From Vibrio sp. HI00D65 (GTDB taxonomy: Bacteria; Pseudomonadota; Gammaproteobacteria; Enterobacterales; Vibrionaceae), in assembly GCF_001635455.1 (NCBI RefSeq), contig NZ_LWEH01000460.1, positions 124,001 to 188,000 of the forward strand: a stretch of 64,000 bases of DNA, given 5' to 3'. Of the stretch, positions 34,695 to 43,313 are shown piece by piece. A program made the translations under genes and the position numbers. Under the pieces are notes generated by a model that saw only the letters and a program-made list of their open reading frames with translations, searched no databases and was not told where the DNA came from. Each line of letters opens with the position of its first letter. The first letter of the stretch is position 1.

Positions 34695-35315
34695 ATGGAT
34701 AGCGCGCTACTTTTGGCTTTCATCCCAACGTTTTTCTTTGTTTCAATCACCCCGGGCATGTGCATGACTTTGGCCTTAACATTGGGTATGAGTATTGGCT
34801 ATAAGCGTACATTGTGGATGATGATTGGTGAGCTAGCTGGCGTCGCTGTAGTTTCGGTTGCAGCAGTGCTAGGCATTGCTTCAATTATGCTGAATTACCC
34901 ATGGCTATTTGCTGGCTTTAAGTTTGTTGGCGCAGCTTACTTGTTCTACTTGGGTGTTCAGATGTGGCGCTCGAGAGGCAAGTTAGCCATTAGTACCGAT
35001 ACTCAAAGTACCAAAGTAAATAATGACTGGGATCTCGTGGTTCAAGGCTTTGTGACTGCGATTGCGAATCCAAAAGGCTGGGCATTTATGATTTCTCTGC
35101 TTCCTCCTTTTATCAGCAGCAGTAAAGATTTAGCGCCTCAACTGATGATTTTGGTGTCTATTATCTTGGCTTCTGAATTTGTTTGTATGACTTTGTATGC
35201 GACAGGCGGTAAGAGCCTCAAGCATATGTTAGGTAAGGCAGATAACGTGAAGTTGATGAACCGTATTGCTGGCACACTGATGATGGGTGTTGGTGTGTGG
35301 TTGTTTGTGAGTTGA
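34695..35315 (+). CDS. LysE/RhtB-family amino acid exporter
   Basis: A 206-residue inner-membrane exporter with six hydrophobic helices. The N-terminus FIPTFFFVSITPGMCMTLALTLGMSIGYKRTL holds the family's conserved TPGP-like motif (here TPGM). KFVGAAYLFYLGVQMWRS and GFVTAIANPKGWAFMISLLPPFI are further hallmarks. Members export amino acids or homoserine lactone-like compounds; the substrate is unknown. It is a single gene. Confidence 0.9.
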   Translation: MDSALLLAFIPTFFFVSITPGMCMTLALTLGMSIGYKRTLWMMIGELAGVAVVSVAAVLGIASIMLNYPWLFAGFKFVGAAYLFYLGVQMWRSRGKLAISTDTQSTKVNNDWDLVVQGFVTAIANPKGWAFMISLLPPFISSSKDLAPQLMILVSIILASEFVCMTLYATGGKSLKHMLGKADNVKLMNRIAGTLMMGVGVWLFVS

Positions 35316-35448
35316 TTCTGCTGTAACGACAACGAGCAGAGAGGTTCGACTACTCAATCGCTCCACCTTTTCGAGGATGACGAGAGCTTGGGATGATGAT
35401 GAGTTTTGGGGCTCGGATTCATACGTAAATCTAAGATTGAACAGAATA

Positions 35449-35487
35449 GAAAAGAGCGATAGGGCATTTGGCCTTATCGCTCTTTTT
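35449..35487. terminator. Bidirectional terminator
   Basis: Stem AAAGAGCGATAGGGC / GGCCTTATCGCTCTTT with an ATTT loop and T-run, between the exporter gene and the convergent phoX-like gene. Confidence 0.87.
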
Positions 35488-35520
35488 GTATTACCTAGAT
35501 AACTAACGTTGCGTTGTTTG

Positions 35521-37548
35521 TTAGACCGCGATCTCACCACCGTCTTCACGGCGAATCACGACAGTAGATGCTCGTGGACGAACGTTACCTTGAGTCTGAG
35601 CGGTTGCATCGTCTGAAGATGGCCAGTTCGCAGGGTGTTGAATGTTCACAAACAGTGATTTGAAGTCTGGGCTAATGGTAAAGCCTGTTACTTCACAACC
35701 GTTTGGTCCCACAAAGAAACGCTTTAGCTGTGCTTGATTGTTTGCATCAATTACCGCGCTGTTGCCTTGGTCATCCGTTAATTGAGACGGAACGACAGCA
35801 AGCATCTGGTCATTGGTATAGCCCGTTACTTCGTCTGCACCGTTGTCCGTTTGAATCCATAAGATGCCACGCGCATCAAACGCTAAGCCATCAGGGCTCG
35901 CGAATTGGTTCATGTCTGTTAGACCTGAGCGGTTGATAGACTTATCTTCCACAGCAGGAGACCCGAATACAAAGATATCCCAATCGAATTCGCTCGCCGT
36001 TTTGCCTTCATCCCAACGGATAACATGACCAAATTTGTTATTTACACGAGGGTTCGCTGAGTTAGCTTCTTTACGCTTGTTGTTGTTTGTTAGCGTTAAG
36101 TAAGCCGTACCTGTCATTGGGTCAACAGAGCACCATTCAGGGCGATCCATTGGTGTTGCACCCACAAGGTCGGCAGCGCCTGCTGTATTGACGATAAGTG
36201 CTGCTTGTGAATCAAACGTATCACTTAGCTTGTCACCGTTTGTGGTTTTGCTGCTTAGTGTTAATGGCAACCATGTGCCTGAACCATCGTCGTTGAACTT
36301 GGCTACGTAAAGCGTGCCTTTGTCCATGTACTTGTCGCCCGCGCTAAGGCGGTTGCTTGGCTCAGCGTCACGCGGGTCCCATTTCGCTTCAGAAACAAAT
36401 TTGTACAGGTATTCGAAACGAGAATCGTGACCAGAGTAGAATACGATTGGTTCGCCTTCAGTTAACTTACCAAACGTACAACCCTCATGACGGAAGCAGC
36501 CAAGAGCAGAGCGTTTCTTCGCTCGTGAGTTTGCTGTGTATGGGTCGATCTCAACAATGTAGCCGTGACCGTGTGCTTCGTTACGGTAATCGTCCATTGG
36601 AGAATCAGCGATTGGAGTTACATCAAAGCGTGCAAACTCATCTAAACGCTCTTGTTTGTCACCGGAAAGCGTGTCCCAAGCGTAACGGGTTTTATCTGTT
36701 GCGATACCGATACGCTCTTGAGCGGGGGTAGTTGTACCTTTATTGACGAAGTAACCCGGCCAGTTTTCTTCACAAGTGAGGTAAGTGCCCCAAGGTGTGT
36801 AGCCGTTACCACAGTTATTTAATGTGCCACGAGCTTGGCTACCGTCTTGTGAGAATTTCGTTTTGGTAAACTCACTGTGAGCGACAGGGCCAGATAGGTC
36901 CATTACAGTGGCGCCAGTATAGCGGCGGTTAAGTGGGTCGTTGTCGACCATTATCCACTGGTTGCCTTCAAGTTTAACGCGTACCACACTCACGCCGTGG
37001 GCGTTGATCTCTTTACGTACTTCATCAATGTTAGGGCGAGCGCCTTCATTGTATGTAGGGCCATTAGCGTGAAGTGCTTTTTGGTCAATGTATTCGTGGT
37101 TGATGACCAACAAACCATCATTGCTGTTGCCATCAAGCGGGAAGAAGTGCATGCCATCGTGGTGCATGCCTAGAGCATTAGCTTGGTCCTGTGCATTGTT
37201 GGTGCCGTCTTTTAGCCAAGCATTGCCTTGCTTATTGAGAGGCGTTCCCCAAGGAACTAGCACTTGTGCTGTATAGCCTTTAGGCACAACTACGCTGTCT
37301 GTTAATGATCCTTTAACCGATTCAAATGCTAGCGTCGCAGTACTTTTTTGCGCGCCCGTAGCTTGCATTGTTGACGCGTTAGCTGTGCTGTGACCACCTA
37401 AACCGAATGCACCAAAGGCGGTCATTGCGCTAATGCCTAAGCCGCCTTTCAAAACGTTTCTTCTTGAAAGGTTTGCTTCTAGAACCTCTTCAAAGGGTTT
37501 GTTGTTACTCTTGTTAAAACGAGTGCTATCAAATGTTTCCTTGCTCAT
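35521..37548 (-). CDS. phoX: PhoX-family alkaline phosphatase
   Basis: A 675-residue exported protein of the PhoX (DUF839) family of Ca/Fe-dependent phosphomonoesterases. A twin-arginine signal is visible: SRRNVLKGGLGISAMTAFGAFGLG (about 29-60), consistent with folding of a metalloenzyme before export. The mature part has family features such as MHHDGMHFFPLDGN, NHEYID, NCGNGYTPWGTYLTCEEN and the C-terminal GPNGCEVTGFTISPDFKSLFVNIQHP. It releases phosphate from organic esters outside the cytoplasm. A weak Pho-box-like sequence lies about 100 bases upstream. Confidence 0.92.
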   Translation of the reverse strand: MSKETFDSTRFNKSNNKPFEEVLEANLSRRNVLKGGLGISAMTAFGAFGLGGHSTANASTMQATGAQKSTATLAFESVKGSLTDSVVVPKGYTAQVLVPWGTPLNKQGNAWLKDGTNNAQDQANALGMHHDGMHFFPLDGNSNDGLLVINHEYIDQKALHANGPTYNEGARPNIDEVRKEINAHGVSVVRVKLEGNQWIMVDNDPLNRRYTGATVMDLSGPVAHSEFTKTKFSQDGSQARGTLNNCGNGYTPWGTYLTCEENWPGYFVNKGTTTPAQERIGIATDKTRYAWDTLSGDKQERLDEFARFDVTPIADSPMDDYRNEAHGHGYIVEIDPYTANSRAKKRSALGCFRHEGCTFGKLTEGEPIVFYSGHDSRFEYLYKFVSEAKWDPRDAEPSNRLSAGDKYMDKGTLYVAKFNDDGSGTWLPLTLSSKTTNGDKLSDTFDSQAALIVNTAGAADLVGATPMDRPEWCSVDPMTGTAYLTLTNNNKRKEANSANPRVNNKFGHVIRWDEGKTASEFDWDIFVFGSPAVEDKSINRSGLTDMNQFASPDGLAFDARGILWIQTDNGADEVTGYTNDQMLAVVPSQLTDDQGNSAVIDANNQAQLKRFFVGPNGCEVTGFTISPDFKSLFVNIQHPANWPSSDDATAQTQGNVRPRASTVVIRREDGGEIAV

Positions 37549-37649
37549 CGCAACTACTTCCTATTGGTTGACTTTATTATTTGTTATTTATGACTTACAA
37601 AGTTACTAACTAATTGGTTAATAACTTGGGTAAATTTGTGACCAATCGT

Positions 37650-37667
37650 GAAGCAGTTAAGTGACAG
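37650..37667 (-). promoter_or_regulatory. Possible Pho box upstream of phoX
   Basis: On the minus strand CTGTCACTTAACTGCTTC resembles two CTGTCAT-type repeats with a 4-base spacer, but the second repeat is poor. It lies about 100 bases before the phoX ATG. Assigned mainly because phosphate starvation control is usual for this family. Confidence 0.3.
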
Positions 37668-37802
37668 ATTTTTATAGTTTTTATTAAGCTTTTGTTTCTT
37701 TAGCAAGATTTTTGTTTCAAAGCTTTTTATGCAAGATAAAACTCTAGGGCATTGCGTTAGAACTGTGTATAAATGCTTAATCAAACGAAGAGAGAGACAG
37801 TT

Positions 37803-38144
37803 ATGAAATTAGATAAGATCGAAAACAAAAATCGTCGTCTACGTAAAAAGCTATACCTAGGTGAATTCGCGATTCTTGGCTTTGAAGTAAGCTGCAAAAC
37901 ATCGATTACTGATTTTGATCAATACGATGTATTCATTGATGAATTCATCGACTTCATTGATAGCATTGGTTTGTGCTTTGGTGGTGGCGGCCTTGAGTTG
38001 TTTGAAGGTTTCTTATGTTCGATTGAGCGCTACCGTTCAGTAACTGAAGCTGAACAACTTCAGGTTGCACAATGGCTTGAAGCGCGTGCTGAAGTAACGA
38101 AAGTTGAAGTAAGCGAACTGATCGACGCAAACTACGCGTTCTAA
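37803..38144 (+). CDS. yggL: YggL-family (DUF469) ribosome-associated protein
   Basis: A 113-residue cytosolic protein starting MKLDKIENKNRRLRKKLYLGEFAILGFEVS. An upstream ATG at 37773 is open, but the GAGAGACAG site fits this one. The basic RRLRKKLY...EFAILGF start, the central DEFIDFIDS, the LCFGGGGLELFEGFLCS stretch and the acidic C-terminus match the YggL/DUF469 family. E. coli YggL binds the 50S ribosomal subunit. It is a single gene with a terminator. Confidence 0.85.
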   Translation: MKLDKIENKNRRLRKKLYLGEFAILGFEVSCKTSITDFDQYDVFIDEFIDFIDSIGLCFGGGGLELFEGFLCSIERYRSVTEAEQLQVAQWLEARAEVTKVEVSELIDANYAF

Positions 38145-38213
38145 ATTGATCCTATAGCGTTAGCTTTGCTTAGAGAGCAACACGACTTTTAGAACGAGTA
38201 ACAATACACAAAA

Positions 38214-38256
38214 CAGAGGCCGAATCGGTAATTCGATTCAGCCTTTTTGCGTTTTG
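38214..38256 (+). terminator. Terminator after yggL
   Basis: Imperfect stem GGCCGAATCG/CGATTCAGCC followed by TTTTTGCGTTTT, about 70 bases past the stop. Confidence 0.75.
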
Positions 38257-38391
38257 ACTTAGAGTAGGATTCGAAGCGGGTTAGGGTGGTTATTCACAAT
38301 GAAGTGGAGCGTGAAGCGCCGAATGGTTCATTGGGTATCGGGACTAAAATTGCGCAGTCGATCTTGATGCTGCATCACAGCGTACTAAAAA

Positions 38392-38461
38392 CAACAAAGG
38401 CAGAGAACTCATTTTAGCAAAGCTTTCACTTGCCTTCTGTGTAGTTCATTCTGCCTTTGTA
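38392..38461 (-). terminator. Long intergenic hairpin
   Basis: ACAAAGGCAGAGAACT and AGTTC-AT-TCTGCCTTTGT can pair over 16 bp with one 2-base bulge, enclosing a loop of about 35 bases. On the minus strand the stem is followed by TGTTTTTAG-type T-rich sequence. It lies 45 bases past the stop of the minus-strand unknown gene, so it is probably that gene's terminator, though unusually long. The rest of the 360-base gap (38145-38506) shows only a degraded-looking frame ending at about 38416. Confidence 0.5.
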
Positions 38462-38506
38462 ATGAGCAGGACTGTTTTGCGGCAGCCTGTTGAAGCTTAT
38501 GGGACG

Positions 38507-38971
38507 TTACGCGTCTTTTTTTTCTTCGTTGCCTTCATTTACTTTTGCATAGAAGTGAAGCAGCTCTGTGAGTTCTTTAACCCAACCAAACGCATCTTTT
38601 GGTGCGTTCTTTAAGATCTTCTCTACTTTCTCACAGTGCACTTCAATTGCGATCGCTTCTTCAAGGTTGAAAGAGATCGAGTAGAAATGCCATAACAGCA
38701 GGCGAGTCATGCGTTCGATGTTTTGTTGTGAGTTTTCTGATTCAGAGAACGCTAGGTTTACTTCGCCTAATGCAATCGCGGTCATTCGTAGCATTGCATC
38801 AAACTTCGCTGATTGCATGCGTTCATCGCTGGTCACTTCTTCTTGTTCGAATGTGAATAGCTCTGTCATTGCGTCTTCAGGAACAAGGCGATGGATCATT
38901 CTTAAACTAAATTCTTCTAGTTCATGACGAGGCATGGTGATTAAGCAATTTAAGGTGTAGTCGCGTTGCAT
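38507..38971 (-). CDS. Conserved-looking protein of unknown function
   Basis: A 154-residue acidic, all-helical soluble protein from MQRDYTLNCLITMPRHELEEFSLRM. The frame is open 28 codons upstream, but AAGAGA precedes this ATG. No transmembrane helix, signal or known motif is seen. Several Leu-rich amphipathic segments (TMPRHELEEFSLRMIHRL, MTRLLLWHFYSISFNLEEAIAIEVH) suggest a helical bundle. The tail is highly charged (EGNEEKKDA). It is not grouped with its neighbours, which are a transporter gene on the same strand about 150 bases upstream and yggL convergent. Confidence 0.65.
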   Translation of the reverse strand: MQRDYTLNCLITMPRHELEEFSLRMIHRLVPEDAMTELFTFEQEEVTSDERMQSAKFDAMLRMTAIALGEVNLAFSESENSQQNIERMTRLLLWHFYSISFNLEEAIAIEVHCEKVEKILKNAPKDAFGWVKELTELLHFYAKVNEGNEEKKDA

Positions 38972-39119
38972 GGTGTTCTCTTGAATCGGCAAAAAGGTCG
39001 AACAGTTTAATAGAGAAGCGGGCTGAGAAAAAGAAGATTTTAGATAAGCTTGCAAAGGTAGGCTTATCTAGACATCGTTGTTTTGAAAGTGAGTAGTAGG
39101 AATGCTTGAGCAAGCGCAG

Positions 39120-40049
39120 TTAAGCCTTGCTGTGAGCGGGAGGCTGATACTGCATTGATTGATCATTTCTCATAAAGATATTGCTCGCCACTAAGCTGCC
39201 AATACAAATAGAACCAAGAGCGAGCCAGGTAAGCGTGTCAGGGAGCTCGCCAAACATTGGGATAGCCAGCAGAGTCGCAATTGCGGGTGTTGCACTGCCG
39301 AATGCAGCCGATCGTTCTGCTCCTAAGGTCTTTACTGCATAAAGGTATGTGAACGCTGCTATTAAACCTGCGCCAACGCCTTGTACTGAAGAATGCACAG
39401 CAAGCTCGGTAAATGGCCATTGAGTGATGGGTGTGTCTGCTAGATGGCTAGGGAGCGCCCCAGTAACGATGAGAAGCAATAATAGTAACGTCGAGCAGAG
39501 AGAGACGAAGCCAGCACTTACCAATGCGTCAAGATTGGCCACACGAGCAGAAATTGTAAATATCGCCCACATCGAGCTTCCGCATAAGAATAGCATGTGT
39601 CCTTTGGTGTATTCGAAGTTGAAACTGCTTAAGCTCGCGCCTAAAAACAGCATGATTCCAAGTAACACCATCGCTAATCCCGCTACTCGATGTCTGCTCA
39701 GTGGTTGCTTAAAAAAGAGGACCGCAGTGCCTGTAACAAACAGAGGCAGTGTCCCAGGAACTAAAGCACTACCGTGAGAAACCGGAACAAACTGCATTGC
39801 TGTACCAGCGACAAGGAGATAAGGCAGCCCACTACCAATGAACATACCGAGTAAGTATCGTGTAGGCACAGCAGTGACGATGTTACGGGCTTTCCATACT
39901 AGTGGCAGTAGCATGAGGGCTGGTATGAAGAAGCGTGTGAGAGCTATGTCTGCGGGCGTTAAATTCGAATTGGAACCACCTTTTAGTGAGAGAAAAAAAC
40001 TCGCCCAGATCAGTAAAGTGACAGTAATGGAAAGGTAGCCAAGCTTCAT
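39120..40049 (-). CDS. EamA-family (DMT) transporter
   Basis: A 309-residue inner-membrane carrier of the drug/metabolite superfamily, starting MKLGYLSITVTLLIWASFF. Two EamA repeats of about five helices each are visible (about 5-140 and 150-295). The first repeat contains IALTRFFIPALMLLPL and VPVSHGSALVPGTLPLFV. The second contains GAGLIAAFTYLYAVKTLGAERSAAFGSATPAIATLLAIPMFGE. Probably exports a small metabolite or amino acid. A divergent Lrp-type regulator about 230 bases away may control it, as is common for exporters of this kind (inference). Confidence 0.9.
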   Translation of the reverse strand: MKLGYLSITVTLLIWASFFLSLKGGSNSNLTPADIALTRFFIPALMLLPLVWKARNIVTAVPTRYLLGMFIGSGLPYLLVAGTAMQFVPVSHGSALVPGTLPLFVTGTAVLFFKQPLSRHRVAGLAMVLLGIMLFLGASLSSFNFEYTKGHMLFLCGSSMWAIFTISARVANLDALVSAGFVSLCSTLLLLLLIVTGALPSHLADTPITQWPFTELAVHSSVQGVGAGLIAAFTYLYAVKTLGAERSAAFGSATPAIATLLAIPMFGELPDTLTWLALGSICIGSLVASNIFMRNDQSMQYQPPAHSKA

Positions 40050-40279
40050 AATATAAACAAACAAGTAAGTGATGATTAATTATGATGGGATTCGTGTGCC
40101 TTAAGTTGGCAAAATTGAATGAGTTTTTACTTACTATTGGTGATTTTTGCTAATATGGCGAAAGTTATTGGTGCTTAAAACCCTTGTTGTGGTCTTGAGG
40201 TTTACCACGTTGATTAGTGGTAGATCTAAATGGGTGCTGCCCTCATTGCTCTTTTTAATACCAAAGGATAAGTCGGGTT

Positions 40280-40738
40280 ATGGATAGAATAGATAGGCAT
40301 CTTCTTGAATTACTACAAAAAGATGGTCGATTGACAACGGCTGAACTCGCTGAGGAGGTCGGGTTATCTGCGTCTCCATGTGCTAGGCGTATCAAAAGGC
40401 TCGAAGAGAAAGGGATTATCGATGGCTATCGCGTGAGCTTGTCGCGAGAAAAAGTTGGTGTGGCGATGAGCGTGTTTGTAGAGGTGAGCCTAAACAATCA
40501 CCAAGAAGTGTCGATCGATAAGTTCGAAGGTGCGATTGTCGAGATGGAGGAGGTAATCAGCTGTCATGTTGTCTCTGGCGCTTATGATTATCTTTTAGAG
40601 GTGGTTAGTCCAAACTTAATGGCTTATGAAGCATTTACTAGAAAACTCCAGCGGCTATCTAACGTCAAAGACATCCATACTCACCTAGCGATAAGGCAAG
40701 TAAAAGGTAATGCTCCTCTTCCAGTGTATACCGACTAA
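40280..40738 (+). CDS. Lrp/AsnC-family transcriptional regulator
   Basis: A 152-residue DNA-binding protein. The N-terminal HTH reads MDRIDRHLLELLQKDGRLTTAELAEEVGLSASPCARRIKRLEEKGIIDGYR. The C-terminal RAM (effector-binding) domain covers about 65-145 with VISCHVVSGAYDYLLEVVSPNLMAYEAF. Family members sense amino acids and often control the adjacent exporter; the divergent EamA transporter fits that. No specific operator was identified in the gap between them. Confidence 0.93.
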   Translation: MDRIDRHLLELLQKDGRLTTAELAEEVGLSASPCARRIKRLEEKGIIDGYRVSLSREKVGVAMSVFVEVSLNNHQEVSIDKFEGAIVEMEEVISCHVVSGAYDYLLEVVSPNLMAYEAFTRKLQRLSNVKDIHTHLAIRQVKGNAPLPVYTD

Positions 40739-40852
40739 CCCGATGGAAAGCTTTGGCTGTTATTGGGGGAGTGAGCTGAAAACGAATGATTTGATCCTTG
40801 GTTAACAAAGCGAAGATGACCGAAGATCTTTCACAAGATGCCAAACTCAAGG

Positions 40853-40892
40853 TAATAAAAAACGGAGCACCTCGTGAAAGATACTCCGTATA
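40853..40892 (-). terminator. Terminator of the 80-aa unknown gene
   Basis: Stem ACGGAG(TATC)/(GGTG)CTCCGT, on the minus strand followed by TTTTTTATTAC, 16 bases past the stop. Confidence 0.75.
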
Positions 40893-40907
40893 TGATAGGT
40901 GCAAAAC

Positions 40908-41150
40908 TTAGTGATACTTAAAGTTAGAGATTGAACAATCTCCAGTTTGTGCATTAATTCTGAATGAAAAAGCATGTGAATGATAATCCACACCGTCATT
41001 CCAGATTGTTTCTCCAAATATCTTACATAGCTCTAATTCACTTACTGAACCGAACTCTTCCATGTGTTTAGCTACAGATAAAAGCTTAGCTCTTATCTCT
41101 GCAGTCCATTCCGTGTTACTCAAGCAGTTGAAAGCCATAGTTTTTTGCAT
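40908..41150 (-). CDS. Small protein of unknown function (80 aa)
   Basis: An 80-residue soluble protein, MQKTMAFNCLSNTEWTAEIRAKLL..., with mixed charge and a C-terminal half (WNDGVDYHSHAFSFRINAQTGDCSISNFKYH) rich in His and aromatic residues. No known family recognised. A clear terminator follows and protein-like codon use is seen, so it is probably real. An alternative start is Met-5. Confidence 0.6.
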   Translation of the reverse strand: MQKTMAFNCLSNTEWTAEIRAKLLSVAKHMEEFGSVSELELCKIFGETIWNDGVDYHSHAFSFRINAQTGDCSISNFKYH

Positions 41151-41384
41151 ATTACCTAGCCAAAATGTTTCTTGTTATTAAGTTATATGAAGTTTCATGA
41201 TAACAATTTTTTGGCGTTTGTAAATCTATTTTGTGATGAATCTCTCACATAATTACTTGCATTGGTTGGATATTGAACTTTTTGTTGATGGTTAACACAG
41301 TAGCTTTACAAGTTATTGATAAAGCTTTGATTAAGGGTGGGTTGAATACATTTTCATCAGACATAGTTGATTTTGCAGATAAAT

Positions 41385-41972
41385 CTAGCGAGGCGGTTCG
41401 TTGGATTTAACGCTTTCCCGTTCATTTGATTGGCGTGCAGCATCGGTCATTGTAGCTTCCTGACGATACCTAAACGATAGTTGCCTGAACTTTTCACTCA
41501 GCACATTTAGGTCTTGCGAGAGAGACTGCGAGCTCTTCACATGTGACAGTGCACTTGCTGACTGATGGATTAGCTTAGCTTTATCACAATCTTGAGCCAT
41601 TGCTCCCCATAGTTGAGCAAGAGAACGAGCACCTTCTAGTTCGGTCGATACTACATATGACTGTTGAAGCAGAACTTCGGAGATATCGTAAGCGGTATTC
41701 ATGTGGCTGTTGAGCTGTGTATTAAATCTTTGTTCGTATTTTGCCCAAAGTTCAACGGCTTGCTCTCCAGTGAAATGTTTATACAGTAGGGTCTGTGACT
41801 CATAGGTTGAGAGAACTTGATTGAACTCTTTTGTATATTGGTTATAGCGAGTCTCAAAGGCGAGTTGACGGGCTAGGAGCGTTTGCCAGCTCTCACTGTT
41901 ACATTCACTGGCTATTACCACACTAGCACTCAAAGAAACTTTTATGATCAGAAATTTACCCCAAAAACTCAT
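41385..41972 (-). CDS. Predicted exported helical protein of unknown function
   Basis: A 195-residue protein with an N-terminal hydrophobic stretch (KFLIIKVSLSASVVIAS, about 6-22) that looks like a Sec signal, followed by a wholly helical, Gln/Ser/Leu-rich region with coiled-coil character (TLLARQLAFETRYNQYTKEFNQVLSTYESQ; LSQDLNVLSEKFRQLSFRYRQEA). Two Cys (ASECNSES and AQDCDKAK) could form a disulfide in the periplasm. The polar tail ends KSNEPPR. No family is recognised. It is divergent from the SH3-like membrane protein gene, about 105 bases apart. Confidence 0.6.
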   Translation of the reverse strand: MSFWGKFLIIKVSLSASVVIASECNSESWQTLLARQLAFETRYNQYTKEFNQVLSTYESQTLLYKHFTGEQAVELWAKYEQRFNTQLNSHMNTAYDISEVLLQQSYVVSTELEGARSLAQLWGAMAQDCDKAKLIHQSASALSHVKSSQSLSQDLNVLSEKFRQLSFRYRQEATMTDAARQSNERESVKSNEPPR

Positions 41973-42077
41973 GGTCTTCCTCTACTCGCGATATTATCAG
42001 TATAGAGTATAGATGAGCTGATGCGTGAGTTGATGTACACTGCAAATTCACTTCAAACGGATAAGCTGGTGGATTGA

Positions 42078-42749
42078 ATGAAAAAAGCGCTGATCGCTTT
42101 ACTTGTATTGTTAATCTTGGGTGGAGGATGCGCGGCGTACTACTTCTTCATTATGAAGAAAGATCCTAAGCCACCAGAAAAAGTCGAAGAGCCTGTTGTT
42201 GAAACTGTGGAGCCACCTAAATCTGAATTAAAGCCTGTTATGGAATTACGACCTGAACCCAAGCAAACAGAGTTTTATGTGTTAGATATAAAGCTAGAGG
42301 TTGTAGAACAGCCTGAGATTGATGGCTTGATAACGGGCTACCTCTATAAAGGGGAAAAGGTCGAAGTGCTCGAGAAGCAGGGAGATTGGGCACGTATTTC
42401 GGATTATATTGTTCTGAAAGAAGGCGGACCTCAGATTGCAGAATGGGTGGCGATGTCAGGTCTCTCGAATGATGAAGTGGTTATTTCTAATAATGAAAAC
42501 AAAGATATATTAGATTCTTACTTAGTTAAGTCCGACGATCTTAAGTTGTACCAAGAGAAATTTCGCAATTCTGTCGCTAAGTTGATATCTGAAGGTGAGT
42601 GCGAACCAAGTGATTTTGAAGAGCTAGGTGGTTGGGTAAGATCTGTTCGGTATAGCGAGCGCGATGTTTACTTTATTTACTGCGGTGGCTTATCTCTTGA
42701 AAATAAAATTTATCTTGATGTAAATACAAATGAAATATTTACAGACTAA
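42078..42749 (+). CDS. Membrane-anchored SH3-like protein of unknown function
   Basis: A 223-residue protein with an N-terminal membrane helix (ALIALLVLLILGGGCAAYYFFIM, about 4-26), a Pro/Glu-rich spacer (about 27-65), and a bacterial SH3-like domain (about 66-125) with VLEKQGDWARIS and AEWVAMSGL, the common pattern of SH3_3/YgiM-like domains. The C-terminal ~90 residues (LDSYLVKSDDLKLYQEKFRNSVAKL...VYFIYCGGLSLENKIYLDVNTNEIF) form a separate alpha/beta unit I do not recognise, with two Cys. It is probably anchored in the inner membrane and faces the periplasm, where SH3 domains may touch peptidoglycan. Confidence 0.65.
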   Translation: MKKALIALLVLLILGGGCAAYYFFIMKKDPKPPEKVEEPVVETVEPPKSELKPVMELRPEPKQTEFYVLDIKLEVVEQPEIDGLITGYLYKGEKVEVLEKQGDWARISDYIVLKEGGPQIAEWVAMSGLSNDEVVISNNENKDILDSYLVKSDDLKLYQEKFRNSVAKLISEGECEPSDFEELGGWVRSVRYSERDVYFIYCGGLSLENKIYLDVNTNEIFTD

Positions 42750-42814
42750 GAGACAACTATGTATTGCTGTTGAGAATGTAAACTGTCGATAGACTATAAT
42801 TTATCAATTGATTA

Positions 42815-42852
42815 TCAAAGCCCACTCTGTAATGGAGTGGGCTTTTTATTAT
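42815..42852 (+). terminator. Terminator after SH3-like gene
   Basis: Stem AAAGCCCACTC/GAGTGGGCTTTTTATT with a TGTAATG loop, about 65 bases after the stop. Confidence 0.85.
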
Positions 42853-43313
42853 TTATAAAATGAATATTTAATCATTTTATCCTTAAAATTATATTGATCG
42901 CTTTATAGAATAAATAATATAGATTTATTAATAATAAATAATACTTTTACTAATATTTTGGTCTTCAATAAATTCTATTTTTTAATATTGCATTCTTATT
43001 GAAACAAGGTTTGGATTAGATTTTTCTCCTTTATTTACAAGAGGTTACCATTACTGCTGATATTAGTGGCATTAAAAATTTCATTTAAAATCAAAAGCTT
43101 GTGTTGATTTTACATGTGTTTAACATTTCACGTTTTTTGCGAGGTAAGTCATATTTTTAGACATCAGTACGAATTATTTTCTCTTTGTAATAATAATTTT
43201 TGATTTTGATATGTAGTGTTTAACTAAAGCAACGCGGAAGTTTAATTATCGAATAAGACATTATCTTATTAACATCATTGTTATTTAATTGCTTGTAAGG
43301 GATGGAACCATTA
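42853..43313 (+). other. AT-rich upstream region of the PHA operon
   Basis: About 460 bases, very AT-rich, with no gene-like frame. It presumably carries the phaB promoter. No known operator was identified with confidence. Confidence 0.5.
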
